From Hofstenia miamia (lineage: Eukaryota > Xenacoelomorpha > Acoela), in assembly GCA_004352715.1 (NCBI GenBank), contig SCFE01000084.1:1510856-1574855 (forward strand): DNA of 64,000 nt, given 5' to 3'. The translations under genes and the position numbers were made by a program. The notes beneath the pieces were generated by a model, which was not told the DNA's origin, searched no databases, and was given only the letters and a program-made list of their open reading frames with translations. This document shows positions 44,490-58,305 of this stretch, piece after piece; within the stretch, counting starts at the first letter, position 1; every line of letters starts with the position of its first letter.

Positions 44490-45028
44490 NNNNNNNNNNN
44501 NNNNNNNNNNNNNNNNNNNNNNNNNNNNNNNNNNNNNNNNNNNNNNNNNNNNNNNNNNNNNNNNNNNNNNNNNNNNNNNNNNNNNNNNNNNNNNNNNNNN
44601 NNNNNNNNNNNNNNNNNNNNNNNNNNNNNNNNNNNNNNNNNNNNNNNNNNNNNNNNNNNNNNNNNNNNNNNNNNNNNNNNNNNNNNNNNNNNNNNNNNNN
44701 NNNNNNNNNNNNNNNNNNNNNNNNNNNNNNNNNNNNNNNNNNNNNNNNNNNNNNNNNNNNNNNNNNNNNNNNNNNNNNNNNNNNNNNNNNNNNNNNNNNN
44801 NNNNNNNNNNNNNNNNNNNNNNNNNNNNNNNNNNNNNNNNNNNNNNNNNNNNNNNNNNNNNNNNNNNNNNNNNNNNNNNNNNNNNNNNNNNNNNNNNNNN
44901 NNNNNNNNNNNNNNNNNNNNNNNNNNNNNNNNNNNNNNNNNNNNNNNNNNNNNNNNNNNNNNNNNNNNNNNNNNNNNNNNNNNNNNNNNNNNNNNNNNNN
45001 NNNNNNNNNNNNNNNNNNNNNNNNNNNN
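44490..45028. other. Assembly gap, 539 N inside (TA)n
   Basis: Both edges are TA repeat (44473-44489 and 45029-45038), so the gap is probably an unassembled microsatellite. Confidence 0.95.
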
Positions 45029-45039
45029 ATATATATATA

Positions 45040-45783
45040 ATAAGATAAGATAAAATAAGATAATCTATATTCATTTTTTAATTTTTTACAATATTTTACT
45101 GATATTTCAAATGAATAGCGTCATTAACTACTATGTACAATAAAAAAAATGAATAATAACAAAAATGAAGTAAACGAAATAAAAAAACGCTGACTACGGA
45201 TAGCTTACTAATTTCGATTTAGGGTATATTCGTTATTATAAAATTTAAAACCTATCCATGATCTACCTGATCTAAACTTTTGTTTTAGAATTAATGTTTT
45301 TTTTGAATTTTTTAAGGTTTCTATTATTTTCAGTTCTTTTGGCAATATATTCCACTTATAAATTGCAGTATTAATAAATGACTGACTCATGATATTTTTA
45401 CTAAATTTAATACGTGAATAGTTTTCTGATCGTTTATTTTGTTTCAGACAATCTCTATCGAAAATGAGAATTATATCTCGTTCTAGGGTAGAATTTTGTT
45501 TATGAATTTGAAAAAATAAATAATAATACTGTAACACTTGTGGAAAAAGAATAGATTTAGAAATATATTCTTTTGTTTTAGAAGAGTTTTTATTACAAAC
45601 ATTTAATGCCCATTTTAGTTGAACTCGAAACTTTTTTATCATTAGGTTGTATACATTAGTATATAAGATATTAGCATAGTTTAAATTATTCATAACGAAT
45701 GCATGAAACATTCGAATTACTGCAATTGGGGGTAACTGTTGTGAAACGTGGGATATCGTTCTAATACCTATAGCCATTTTTTT
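45040..45783 (-). pseudogene. LINE ORF2 C-terminal fragment with (TTATC)n tail
   Basis: The minus-strand frame 45777-45208 (189 residues) matches the region after RT motif C of CR1/Jockey-type LINEs. MAIGIRTISHVSQQLP is followed by FVMNNLNYANILYTN, KWALNVCNK and a C-terminal AIYKWNILPKELKI block. The 3' end runs into a TTATC-type short tandem tail (45065-45039). The 5' part is missing. The domain is open and fairly recent, and differs from the LINE at 29-32 kb. Confidence 0.7.
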
Positions 45784-45819
45784 AATAATAGTATTTATTT
45801 GCGACGTGAAATTAAGCTC

Positions 45820-45822
<3 letters not shown>

Positions 45823-45856
<34 letters not shown>
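45823..45856. repeat. (TA)n microsatellite
   Basis: Alternating AT tract at the broken 5' edge of the LINE fragment. Confidence 0.95.
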
Positions 45857-45859
<3 letters not shown>

Positions 45860-47180
45860 ATTCACTAACAAAACAAAAAAAAAACATAAGTGTAAGCCTC
45901 AAAATATATGGCAAAATATCAATTTCTAAAAAAAACTCTTAAATACAACTATTAAGTACACATTTAAGAGCACATGTCTTGAAATATATGTAGTTAGCCT
46001 TAAGAATGGTCGAGAAGTACACCCCTAATTGAAAACTTTGATTAGATTTTAGTAAAATCTTTGCAAAGTCTTACAAGTTCGTTGTAAAATTTACCAAGAT
46101 TTGTAATGTTTTGCCAAGAACTTACCAATTTTTGCAACTCACATTTAATAAAAGAATTGCTAGTCTATTTAATGAATAATATTGTTCAATTTTAGCAAAT
46201 TTACACAAGCATCATGGACTAATTTAAATGCAAAGCATCACATGGAACTAACCCTAACCCCAATCTGTGCAAAAAATATCAATTACCAACCAATAGTTGT
46301 TGGTATGGAAGTTCCATTACATCAGTAAAAACTATTATCCAGAAATCTTAAATGAACGAGTTGGGATAAAATCTCTTTGTATACTGTATATGATTAACAA
46401 TATAGTAATAATTTTGCATATTCTAAATTTAAGTTTTTATTAACATAAAAATGATTATAGCTGATGGGTTTTTCCTTAGTTTTCAGACAGTTTTTGCTTC
46501 ATGCTGCAGCCTTGCTTAAATTATTTCTATTTATATTTGGATAATCGCCAAAGCAATCAATAATTAGTAGAAATAGCTGCATGCCTGAGAACTCTTAGAG
46601 CTTGATAATTTTATATCAAGACGCTGTCAAGGTCTTAGCGAATGTTTCTTACAATACTTGATAAGTACTTGACAGATTCTTAACGAAGTCTTAAGAACTT
46701 ATTTAAGTTAGTCAATATATTATCAAGTTTTGAATTTATGGAAGAAATTTCCAAGATTTTGCTCAAATCATTTATAGTTAATAAGTAAGATTGTAGCATA
46801 ATCCAAAGAAAATGCTGCTAATGAAGAAAGAAGAACAAATGATTAGTCGAAACTAAGATCGAATTATGATTATTTAGAAAAACAATTTAAGTTCAATTAT
46901 CAGAATTATCTTTGTAAAATGCAACCAAGTAATAATATAGCAAATTAGTACTTGTCGTCGAATTTTGACAAAACGAAGGGGCGAATTCGCTTCCATTATT
47001 TTCAGCCATTTTGGCAGACGAATTAAATTTGAATTTCGAACGACAGGTACTTTTTCAAAGTTAACTATAAATAGAGCGTAAATCAATTTGGAATTTGTTG
47101 AAGTAAATTCTTCGAAAATCTTATTCTTAGATTTTATATCAGTTTGATTATTTATACAAAATGTCAAGCTAAACGGAAAA
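45860..47180. other. Non-coding, no gene seen
   Basis: AT-rich. 46020-46130 and 46610-46790 share short aagtctta / cttgataagt words but no clear element. Confidence 0.5.
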
Positions 47181-47189
47181 TGCAGTAGT

Positions 47190-47440
47190 AGTGGTTTGGG
47201 AACATATCAGGAGTGACTCGAGGGTCCTTGATCCAAACCATGAACCTGAGTTTAAGTCAGTTACAATTCGCATTGAGAACTACACTGAGTTAGGACAGGG
47301 AACACATAAGAATTTTGTTGAGCTGAGGTTCGAAGCCACATAGATCGGCTATGGAAACACAAGTGAAATGATGCAGAGATCGGAGTCGGCCGGAGGCCAC
47401 AGATACACCACTCACGGAGCAGAGCTATGATGGCGGAGTA
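47190..47440 (+). repeat. Possible tRNA-derived SINE remnant
   Basis: A ~250-bp island of higher G+C contains ggttcgaagcc at 47329, a B-box/T-arm match (TGAGG-TTCGAAG-CCACA). An A box is not clear. Confidence 0.3.
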
Positions 47441-47852
47441 CCTAAATAGTATTTGATTATTTCAGTTAAGGGAAGATTAACAGAAATATATACAATGAAT
47501 AGCGATTGAAGTGAAACAATAGTTTAAGAGAATCATTTAACCTACATCAACGCTTGGTAGCGCATGCTACAAGATCCAAAAATATCTCAAAGAATAATTT
47601 CAAATTTTATATTAAGATTACACAATTTCCATGGAATTTTCAAATTACATACATTTACTTGGCCCATATCCAGCCAGTTTGTGGATAGTTCAAAATTCTG
47701 AGAGACTCTTTTCTGCAAAATTAATATCAAATTTTTTTCAATTTTAGTAGTTTTACGTGATATCAAAATATATGACAATTTTTTATATAAAAGAATAGAA
47801 GAAAATCACAGCGCCATAATAATTTAGGAAATTTATTACATATTAGTCATTA

Positions 47853-47942
47853 GGGATGTGCCGGAATCCGGTATCCGGATATGGAATCCGGTAAAATCGG
47901 CAATTACACAATCGGATCCGGATATCCGGTGTCCAGTAAATT
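47853..47942 (+). repeat. CCGGATATCCGG-rich hAT-like end
   Basis: Begins tagggatgtgccggaatccg, as some hAT termini do, and is full of atccgg/ccggat words. The partner end was not found. Confidence 0.35.
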
Positions 47943-48499
47943 TTAACTTGTTTGCCGAATTTTACCGCTTATTATATTCTGAGATATAACTTGAACTAAA
48001 AATGGAATTTTCGAGGAAAACCTTATATTTTTTCATGATATGGAAGTTGTCATGCAAAAATCCAGTTTTTTCGACATATCCGGACATAGTCTATTTAATA
48101 TTTATTTATTTTCTTTCACAAGGGGTCGACATTCATTGAGAAATGAGGTTGTTTTTCATTAATATTTAGGACAAGCGAAAGTAATAAAAGTAATACTTTT
48201 TTCTGTTGGGCTATTTTTCAGACTTCTTAAAATTAGATCGTTTTCAGACCTGGGGTGTAGTTAAATAGGAATGTATAAAATCACAAAAAGTCGTATTTTT
48301 GAAAACTACGGTAATGTGTGTGGCTGAAATGTCTTAAAAGTAATATTTTTACATAGATTCATTAAATTTAGAAAAATACTTAAAAATTAATGCTGGATTG
48401 TGACTTCTTTAAATCATTTGAACCGGAATATATATTCAATTTCAATAATGTACTTCCTGGAATAACCCTAGAGAATTTTAATTGCTTGCTAATTGGTGA

Positions 48500-48536
48500 T
48501 CCGATATGATCCGATCCGATCCGATCCGATCCGATC
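48500..48536. repeat. (GATCC)n pentanucleotide repeat
   Basis: About six gatccgatcc-type units in an AT-rich region. 47950-48490 and 48540-49440 hold no gene I can support. Confidence 0.9.
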
Positions 48537-49445
48537 TGTGGTCGACGCTTTTCTAGGAATACCAAGTAGGCTGGCAGCAAAATTAATATTAAAAGAACTG
48601 CAAATATTATTATTTCATGTATTTTACAAGGCACATGTGTTGCAGAATTTTGTCAGGCGTATTCAGCCAAAATATTTGAGGTTGACGACCAAATTGCTTC
48701 AATTAAGGCTGCTATCATAATATCTCAAAGTTGTTCAATGTTGGACTGAGTTGAAATTCCTCCAGATATTCTTATTAATCCCACTCTTGATCCTGGAAAT
48801 GATGCCTGTGTAACAATCGCCATGTCAAGTCACGTTTAGAAAATACCGGTCTCACTGCTATATTGGAAAGAAAGGAGATGGACACTTAATCGGAATTGTA
48901 TGCCAAGTTAAAAAATGTCAAGTAGTTGAACGATGTAACTCTTAACCTATGACAGACTTTAACCACAATAATAAATGGAAATTTATGTGCTGTTATTAAA
49001 TTTAGTGAAGCAGTTGCTTTAAAGAAATGCAACAAAATAAGGGAGTTTTAGATCCACTTTATAATCCTTGAGCTTTTCAGTTTGATGGACCAAAGTTGGG
49101 AATCTTACAAACTTATCATAAAATCAACAAACTAAAATTCAAAACTTAATGTGAACTTTAGAAGAGTATATGTGTCAATTTAATAACATTAATTTTAAAT
49201 TATATGTCAATTACTGGATTTGGGTCAATTTGCGTGCAGTTTTGCGTAATGTTTAGTTATTTTTAAAGTTTCGGCCCATTTTTCCCAATAGTTCTGTCCA
49301 AGCCCAGTGCATATTTATCTCTGTAGCAGATATAATTAGTTGATTCATCACATGATTACAAAACCATAATTTTATTCAAGCAAAATGTTGATACTTTTAT
49401 TATTGTTTTACTATGTAGGATTTCAATTAGCTAAGATGCACGATT

Positions 49446-49479
49446 GATTGGCTAAGGGAATTCACATTTTTAGCCAATC
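49446..49479. promoter_or_regulatory. Paired inverted CCAAT boxes upstream of GPCR
   Basis: GATTGGCTAA (49446-49455) and TTAGCCAATC (49470-49479) are perfect inverted repeats with a 14-bp spacer. Each holds a CCAAT core, 50-85 bases before the exon 1 ATG. Confidence 0.4.
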
Positions 49480-49529
49480 GAAATTTTGCAGATAGAATAT
49501 GTAAACAGTACAAAACATTTTATTTCAAA

Positions 49530-49689
49530 ATGAACTTTAGCCTAGAAGCAACCACAAGGCTTTCTCCTCTAGAAGAATGGGGGTTGCCCTTTTCACAAAT
49601 TAAGACACCTTATCTTATCTTGATGAGATTAGTGTACATGTCGCTGCTAATAGTTACAATATCTCTTGGAATTCCAGGAAACATCATGG
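49530..49689 (+). CDS. GPCR exon 1 (N terminus, most of TM1)
   Basis: 160 bases, ends in phase 1 within GN-IM-V before donor gtgagc. The first Met opens the only long frame reaching TM1. Confidence 0.85.
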
Positions 49690-52600
49690 GTGAGCTTTCT
49701 TCAAATCCTATGCTTTATACTTCTTCTAAAATAGGCAAAAATGAAGCAGATTCTTACAAATTCTCCGCTGTTGCTTTGGACTTTTTTTGTTAAGAAATTT
49801 TCTAAATATCACTTACTTATGAATCATTTGGTCTTGCAAACATTCATGCAAGCTAAAATATATCAAATTCACAGTTGAAAAACTATGTTTTTTTGATTGA
49901 TATTATACGTTTGAAGTACATTAAATAGGCATGAAGTTTAAAAGGAATTTAGTTTCACATTAATAACTTTCTAGGTTGCTCTCAAAAGCCTAGTCATTCA
50001 GTAAAATTCATTGAATCTACAATAACTTTCTAGGTTGCTCTCAAAAGCCTAGTCATTCAGTAAAATTCATTGAATCTACATAATAGTATGCATCAAAATT
50101 CAAGGCTTTTGATGGCAATAACTTCATATTATTTTAATATTTTGATGCTTAGCTTAGCGCAATATAAAATTGAATGTTTTTTGATTTATTAAAAATAATT
50201 ACGCTTAGGTTTTGACAAATCCTTTTCAAAGTAATCAATGTGCGAGATGTAATTTCATTATCAACTGAAAATAAAGTATTTCTTCAATTCAAAATTAGAG
50301 TCTTTTCCTTCAAGTAAGGAATGTTTGTTTAAGTAAGAATTATTACTTAATTCAAAATAAGACAAAATCCATATGTAGCTTGAACAATTTTGCAAATCAG
50401 GATATAGAGCTTTGAAAGAAGTTTGCTGTATTTGGAATTAAAAAATATTTGTCTCAACTTATTATCCTATATAATCCTATATTAGAACTATTTATAAAAT
50501 TGTAAATTTTATAAAAGTTAGATGAAAATTGAAAAGTCATAATCTTACAGGAATTACTATTTGAAGAAATATTTACCTGTTTCAGGCATTGATAAAAATC
50601 CACTTATTTTTGTAAAAATATCTTTATTTGCCATATCTGTTAGCAGTATTGCAATTTGTAGTAATATATCGTGAAAATACTTTTGTCAGATATCTGTATT
50701 AAACTGATTTTCATTGCATAAATATTGTCGAATGATTGCTTCTACAATTATTTTATTGCTGTAAAAGTTATTTTACATGAATTAATGTAAAAGTATTAAT
50801 TTGAACTACAACTAGTAAAAATCGGTAATGTTTCGATATGATTAATTGTAAGCTTGGTGCTTTCTCTACTATGAAATACTACATATTGTTATTACCTAAA
50901 TCCAATATAATCACTGTGCACAGAATTTCCAATTTATTATATCGTTTATACACATTTTCAAATATTCAAAAAGAAATTTAAAACTGATAGTAGAAATTAA
51001 CAACGGAATTTAAGTTTCTTTGAAAAGCACTTAACGCAATGCATATGATTCGTTAAATTGAATAATGTAATACAAAGAGAATTTTAGTAATTGTGTCTAT
51101 AATCACCTTCAAGAATTTAAGACAGTTGCCACATATCCTGGTTGCAAATTTGGCTCTTTTTGACTTGGGGGTCATGGTAATGAACAACTTTACACTCGTG
51201 GGTTCTGTTTTTGGTGAAGCTATTTTCGACACTAATTTTTGCGAAATTTCTGGCGTAATTTGTATGATTTCTTGCTACGGTTCACTCTGGTCGATAATGG
51301 CAATTGCAATCAATAGGTATGTTGTTTTCTTTAAAAAAACGGGGATTTTTTTCAGATCATATTGATATAATCAATGTATGGAAAATTAATTTTGCTTTTA
51401 TGTATAATTAAATTATTCTCATATAATTTTTTTCTCATTTTGCTGTACAAGTTTCGTGAGTCATTCTATAGATTTCAGTCAGAAAACAGTTGGTGTTTAT
51501 AAGATAATTCCCAACACTCACGGACATTTTTTTCCATAAGAATCTTCCGGTAAAGTAGGCTTAATAATAATAATAATAACAATAATAATAATAAGAATGA
51601 CTTTATTATATTATATCTTAATATCACCAATCATTCTTGATTAATTCTCATTGACATTATAGAATATAAGTTTGACGAAGACATATTTAGCTAGAAAAAA
51701 ATTTGTGTACAAGCAATATTTAGACAACATTTCCAATATAAAAAGTAGCTTCATTACGCAAATAAATTTGCCATAAACTCAATTGCTGTTTTCATAAAAA
51801 GACTTGCTGGAACTCCAATAAAACTTGGTTCAAAATTTCCATTCCAGTTTCATCGAATCATAACTTGGATTTTGTTTCCGTTGTAAATAAAATTTATGCC
51901 GTGAAATAACTCTGTAAAAATTTGAGAGCGTGGAATGAGGTAAATCGGGTACAATTTGTAAAGGCTCAGTTCATCCACACTAAGGCTGTGAGCAGTTAAT
52001 CGATTAATCAATTTATTTATTTTAATCTATTCAAATATTTGAATATTTAATCAGTACTCTAGGGGCATGAGCTGATATCATGAAAAAATATTTAGTTTTC
52101 CCTTTAAAGTTCGACCCTGAACAATAAATAGCTCAGCTAGGAATGGTTATTTAGGAACAGAGATTGTTACTTCTTCTAGGAAACGCGAATATCATATTGC
52201 GTAAATGCAAATCTTGTGGTATTGGGACTTTTATTTGAAAACAGATTATTCTGTATTTACAATTTGTAAGAGATCACAAACAACAAGCCTTGAAGAATCT
52301 AGATTAATGCAATTATAAACTTTTGGTTTCATTAAAAATGAAATAATATAATTAAAAAGAGACATCTTATATATATATATGCATATATATATGTACATGA
52401 AAATATTTGAGAAAATTCAAAAAAGTTTACTGAATATTCACAAACAGTAAAATTGTATTAAAATTCAAAAATTTGGAAAATTTAAGCATTAACTGTGTTA
52501 CTGAAAAGTTATCAAAGAAATTGGTGAAATATATCAACTTTGGCAAACTAATAATTTCTCAATTTATAGTAATAATAATAAAATAAATATTTTTGCAAAG

Positions 52601-52807
52601 AATCATACTAAATATTACTATGTTTGAATATCTGGTTCATAATATTATTGGAAAACACAATGTGCGGAAAGAATATTTTATTCATGATTGCTTGATTATG
52701 CTAGACCTTATATATAAATTTTTATTTTTAGTGAAATTGCATTATTTAATTTTTATTATGCGTACCAAATCTTAACGAAAATTTGTTTTCGTAGATTTCT
52801 TATCTTG

Positions 52808-52861
<54 letters not shown>

Positions 52862-55800
52862 AATTATATATAGTGTAGTCAATTTTAAATAGAATGTTGA
52901 ATAAATTAACACGCAAAAACCTTAAATTTTGTTCGAAATTTTATTGAAAATTTATTAATTATTTGAAAGAGCCAAGAATATTCCATTTTTGGTACGGGTA
53001 GGTACGTTGTAGGAAAGTATTTTTGACGTATAGGTTTTGTACTATAAAGGCTGTACCTTATTGGAGTAATACACATTTCGATAATATTTATCATTGTAAA
53101 AATCTAACTGCAAAAGTTATCGATTAAAGCTTCAATTTTGAAATAGTTTCACAGTAGGCTTAAAACATTAAAATTAAAACTATACATACATTTAAAAAAA
53201 CTACATAATAACCATTAACAGCATTAAATCATCTTTTCAATTACTAGACTTCAACATGATGTCCTAAAAATATATGAACGATATATTTTTTACTTTACTT
53301 TGCATTCGAAAACTCTACTTCAATCTTCGTTATTGGCAAAGTTCATTTAAATTTTTCATATATTTCTTAAAATAGGATAAATTTTACAATTTGTTCTTTC
53401 CGCATTATGCCCGTTATATTTTTGCTTTGCCCGCACCCGTATTCAGACAGCCTATGAATATATGAATAGCATTCATGTCATCTACAAAGAACTGCTATGT
53501 TGCAATTTATGATGTAAAGATGATGTCATTAGTAAAATATTAATGAGTTTTTCTTAAAGATCATATTTGGCTGAGCATTAATAATTGACTAAATTGAATT
53601 ACCACAAATAGTGTTATATGTAGTGGAAATTGTTTGTTATAAGCAAATCTTTTATTCAAGAATTCTCTAAGTGAATTTTAAGAAAATTCAAAAAGTTTGG
53701 TAGAATGTCATTGCTTAAGGTTAGAGGCTAGGAGCGTACAAAACCCTGCTACTAATATGGTCAAAATTCAAAAGTAATTGAAGCAAAAATGTATCAAAAT
53801 TTTCAACAATGCAATTATCAATATTGTAAGATTTCAAAATTTTTTAATTATCTTGGAAAAAAAAAATATATATATATATATATTTTAAACATATTTTGCA
53901 AAGGTTTATATTAATTGGAATAGAGTAAATTGTTTAACGTTTTCCACTAAAATTTAGTCATTTTCAAATATACTAAAATTTCTTTGAAATTTATAGAGAT
54001 TTTACAATATACTACAATAATTTATTAATACAAATCGAGTGATCTTATGTTCTTTTGACTGTTTAATAACATTTATTTTTCATGATCTTTAATTAGTAAG
54101 ACTTCAGATATTTTTGATTTGCTTGATCTTAAAATTGTTCTAAATTTGTCCCGATTGATGTTATAAATATGCGTAAATACTTCAGATTGATGATCTTAAT
54201 GTATATGTTCGGATTTCCGCGTTTAAAAAGTTGAAGAGTGTCACCGATGCATGTCTTTCCACAAATTTCACAATTATATGAATATACTATTGATGAGGCT
54301 AACGATGGTGGAATATGATATTTATTTTGAAACAAATCAAAGGTCTAAGTGATGTAAAAATAGTATTTCATAATAATCACAAAGTATAGTATGTATGGCT
54401 ATTAAACAAAAAAAGTTTGAAATGTAAAATTTGACATTCTGCTTGGTAATTGTTTTTTATTTACAATTTTATCAAAACTGTCAAAAACGTGTCACAGGGT
54501 TATGACTTGTGACCTGATTGCATCTCTATCTTGCGCAACGTTAAGTAGGATTTATAGAACATTAAGATATTTTTAATATACTTCCTAGAGAGTGACATTG
54601 GTACGTCATTAAACGCGACCCGATTTCGGGATTCGAATCGGCTGAGTGTATCAAATTTTCGGACGGGATCAGATCGGGTTCGGGTGCAAAGCTTAGACTG
54701 ATTGATTAAAAAGATACGGGTTTTATACACCATTCAATTTGGGTAAGACATAAAATTTTAAGCAATAGCAATTAATGGCTATGTTTACCCTATCAGAAAA
54801 TGATCCAAGACGGGAGTATTGCGAATCAAAATCTACCTTTCAGGTTGGTTGGGTTCCGGCAGCAAATTTTTGGGTCAGGATCAGGTAGTGAATATTCTGG
54901 CAGGTGTGGGTTCAGGTTCAAATCACTCAAATTGTCACTCTCTAATACCTACATCGTTATTAAGGTTTCGATTCTCTCGTTATTTTGTCATCATTTATTT
55001 CATAGGTATATCTTTATCTGTCATAATTCTTTGTACCGCGTAGTGTTTACTGTAAAGGGGACTTTGGCATTCGCTGCATCAGTATGGTTGGTCACAATTC
55101 TATTAGATGCACCAAATATGAAGGTGTTTGGATATGGAAATCACGAATTTGAAATATATAGCCTCCATTGTGCCATGGTAGTAGCCGATGATTGGCGATA
55201 CAATATCATTGTCTATACTGTAATAGCATTCTTTATCCCGTGTACAGTCACCGCTTGTTGCTATTACATAATTTGGAAAGCTGCTAACAGTAAGTAAAAA
55301 TTTATTCTGCATTAAAACAACAGTAAACTAAGTTTGTGATAAAAATATAATGTAGTATGATAAAGTTGTTAAATATTATACAAATATATTGGGAACAGTA
55401 CCGACACTAGGCCTAGGCAGGCAAGACCTGTGCTTAGGAACCTGCGTTTGCCTAAGTAACATCACATTATCGACAAATGTTGCATTGGTTGGTGCCAATT
55501 TTGGCACTTGGCCATCTATTAAAATTGGACCATTATTTTTTTCTTCCATTTGTGCTTTTAGAATTTCATTTTCATTAGGAACTTTTACATAAGTTTAAAA
55601 TTAATTTAAATACAAAAATTCTATATTTTCAAATTCCAAATAATAGGGATAGGTGCTACCCGAACTTAGTTCTTTTTATTTTATTACCACTACCACTTGG
55701 TCCAAAATGTAACATCTATTTGGATCAATCCCTGTCAGGAAGGTTTTGTCTGACATTTCACTATTACATATTATGTTGTTGATCTCTTGCAAAGATTTTC

Positions 55801-56618
55801 AAAAATTTTATTCCGACGTCGTTTCAAACACGTTTTGAACCAAAACTTCTTAACCCTCAGACAACAATTGGGGACCATTGGAACTCAGAATAAATTCTTA
55901 ATCTTCTTGTCAATTAATTAATATAATCAATTTAAACAAGCTCATGCAAAAATTAAAATTTTTATATGTAGTTTTAAAAAATGCACTAAATATGTGAAAA
56001 TTAAAAAAGTTTTTGCAGAATCAACTTTCTTAATAGTCTTTTGAGGGCTAAGTTGCATTAATAATGGAATGTCAATTGCAATTCGCTAAATTTTATATTA
56101 CTTAAGCCTAAATCAGTTTTGGAAGTTTAATACGTAGTTGATATTTCTTTTTCGATTAGCTAGGATTAAAAGTATTCTAAAACAACATATTAAATTGCAT
56201 TTCGAAAGTAAAAGTCACAATTTAAAAAGTTCCATCCAGGTTTGAAGTGTTCGATTATTCGAAGTACTTTTAAAAAATCTGTTTTCAAATAATATTTCTC
56301 ATATTTGCACAAATATACAACGCTACTGATTTGAATGGAATTTCTAATGTACCCAAAAATGTCAAACATGGAAGCAGCTATATTAAAAAAAATGTACTAA
56401 AAAATACAGGAAATAACTATAACATTGTTTTCACCAAATATAAATTTCCAATAAAGTCAAGAGTTCTATTTTAGAAACCATTATGCTTAATGTATTATAC
56501 TTAAGCAACCTACGTGCAGAGGTGCATCCAGAGAAGGGAACTGGGGGAACGCCCCCCCCTCAATAGAGCACAGATACTTCCTCATGAAATTTATGTTTAT
56601 AACAATCATAGTATATAC

Positions 56619-56676
<58 letters not shown>

Positions 56677-58267
56677 ATATATTTAGCAGGAGCAAGCAAT
56701 GTTTAACTGATATTGCAATAAAAAAATCTATTGAATACTTTAGAAGAAAAACGGACAATAATTTGCAATAATTTAAGGTTAACTGAAAACGTTCTCATGA
56801 GCATTAACCGATGAGAATCTTGCTGAAGCATATAATGAAGTCACGATTCGAGAATCATTATTATTTATTAACCTGCTTAATAAGTTTGATGACCTAAAAA
56901 ATATATTATGTTTCCACCAACGAATTCACTTTTTTGTATTGAACGCAAAACATTAACCTTATTTCACACCATTGTGATATCAAACCTAAAGAAATTGAAC
57001 AATGATCATAGCTTTTACATAAAGTATCTAGAGCTGAAAAAAATTTGTTATTAGTGATCACGATCACTAGCAACACTTAAGTGATATTTTGTAGAACTAT
57101 TTCTTCTTATTGTTAACAGATGTATGAAGCACTCGTAACCTTGGTTGTTTCTCGTAAAAAGTTTTTATGTGTTATGTTTGGTTTTTGTGTATATTTACTA
57201 CGATTTTTATCTAATATTTTCATTCCAACTACTGCAAAAAACGAAACTAGCAATGCGAATTATTGCAATTTTGAATGAAACATTTTTGAAATTATATTTT
57301 GTTTATGTGAAAATAATTTAAGACGTTTTCTATATTCTTTACTTATAGTGAAGTATGGAGAATTACATACCAATGCTAATATAAACAATAGTATTAAAGT
57401 CAAATTATGACATGTTACAAAATGTAATTAAAAATATTTTGTGGCAGCACAGTCTTAATAAAAATAATCATCAGTCCTGTTCTTTCCTATGTTAACAGGA
57501 GTTGAAGTCGGAGATGGACCTGCGCTGGATTGCGATTCGACTGAGCTATTGGAAAATGGGCTGAAAATGAAAAATATATCATTACGCAACAGTAATAGCG
57601 AATACTATGTAATTTCTTAAACAACGTTCTGAAATTGTTCATTAGTGCTATATACTCCACTTAGAATTATCAATTTCAGTAAGCAGGTTTTATGAGAAGT
57701 TTCTAAAATATCCAAATTTAGTTTAGCATGCGCAAAATTCTAGAAAATTTCTCAGCAAGCGTCATAAAAATGTGTTGAATTGGAATTAAGTTGGTTGGGT
57801 ATGATTCAGGCTTGGTAAGCAATGGGCCTAAGTTTTTGGCTGGAGTTACTAAGGGATAACAAGGAAAGAAATTTCTAAATAACATTCTACCACAAAAAAT
57901 GGAAATTTTTTCTATTGAAACTAGAATCAATTAACAGGGCAACAGCTTGTGTTCGAAATTCCCCTCACCTGGTGGACCACATAAGTGCATTAGCCAACTT
58001 CAGTAATTGCTGTATATGTATATGGAAGGACTATTCACTTTTAGTAATCTTCAACATAAATATTCATTATATTAAAAAATATGGCACTGAAGAGTAGATA
58101 TGTGAATAGTTGGGTTGCATTAATATCAGCTTTTCTGCCTTGCTTTGCATTTCAAAAAGCGCAGACTATTCTATTCAACTAAATACTGTTTTTCCCGTAG
58201 TTGTTAAATATTCAGAATAATCAATTTATCAACTAATGTACATGTATGAATATCTATGAAACTATGT

Positions 58268-58305
<38 letters not shown>

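Noticed and set aside
44395-45074. Open frames of ~200 codons across 539 N
   Set aside because: Artefact of N and TA repeats.
46020-46790. Possible MITE with aagtctta words
   Set aside because: No convincing terminal inverted repeats or target duplication.
47329-47339. tRNA gene at the B-box match
   Set aside because: No acceptor stem, D arm or anticodon arm could be folded around it.
48493-48720. 75-codon frame overlapping the GATCC tract
   Set aside because: Begins in the microsatellite and shows no recognisable domain.
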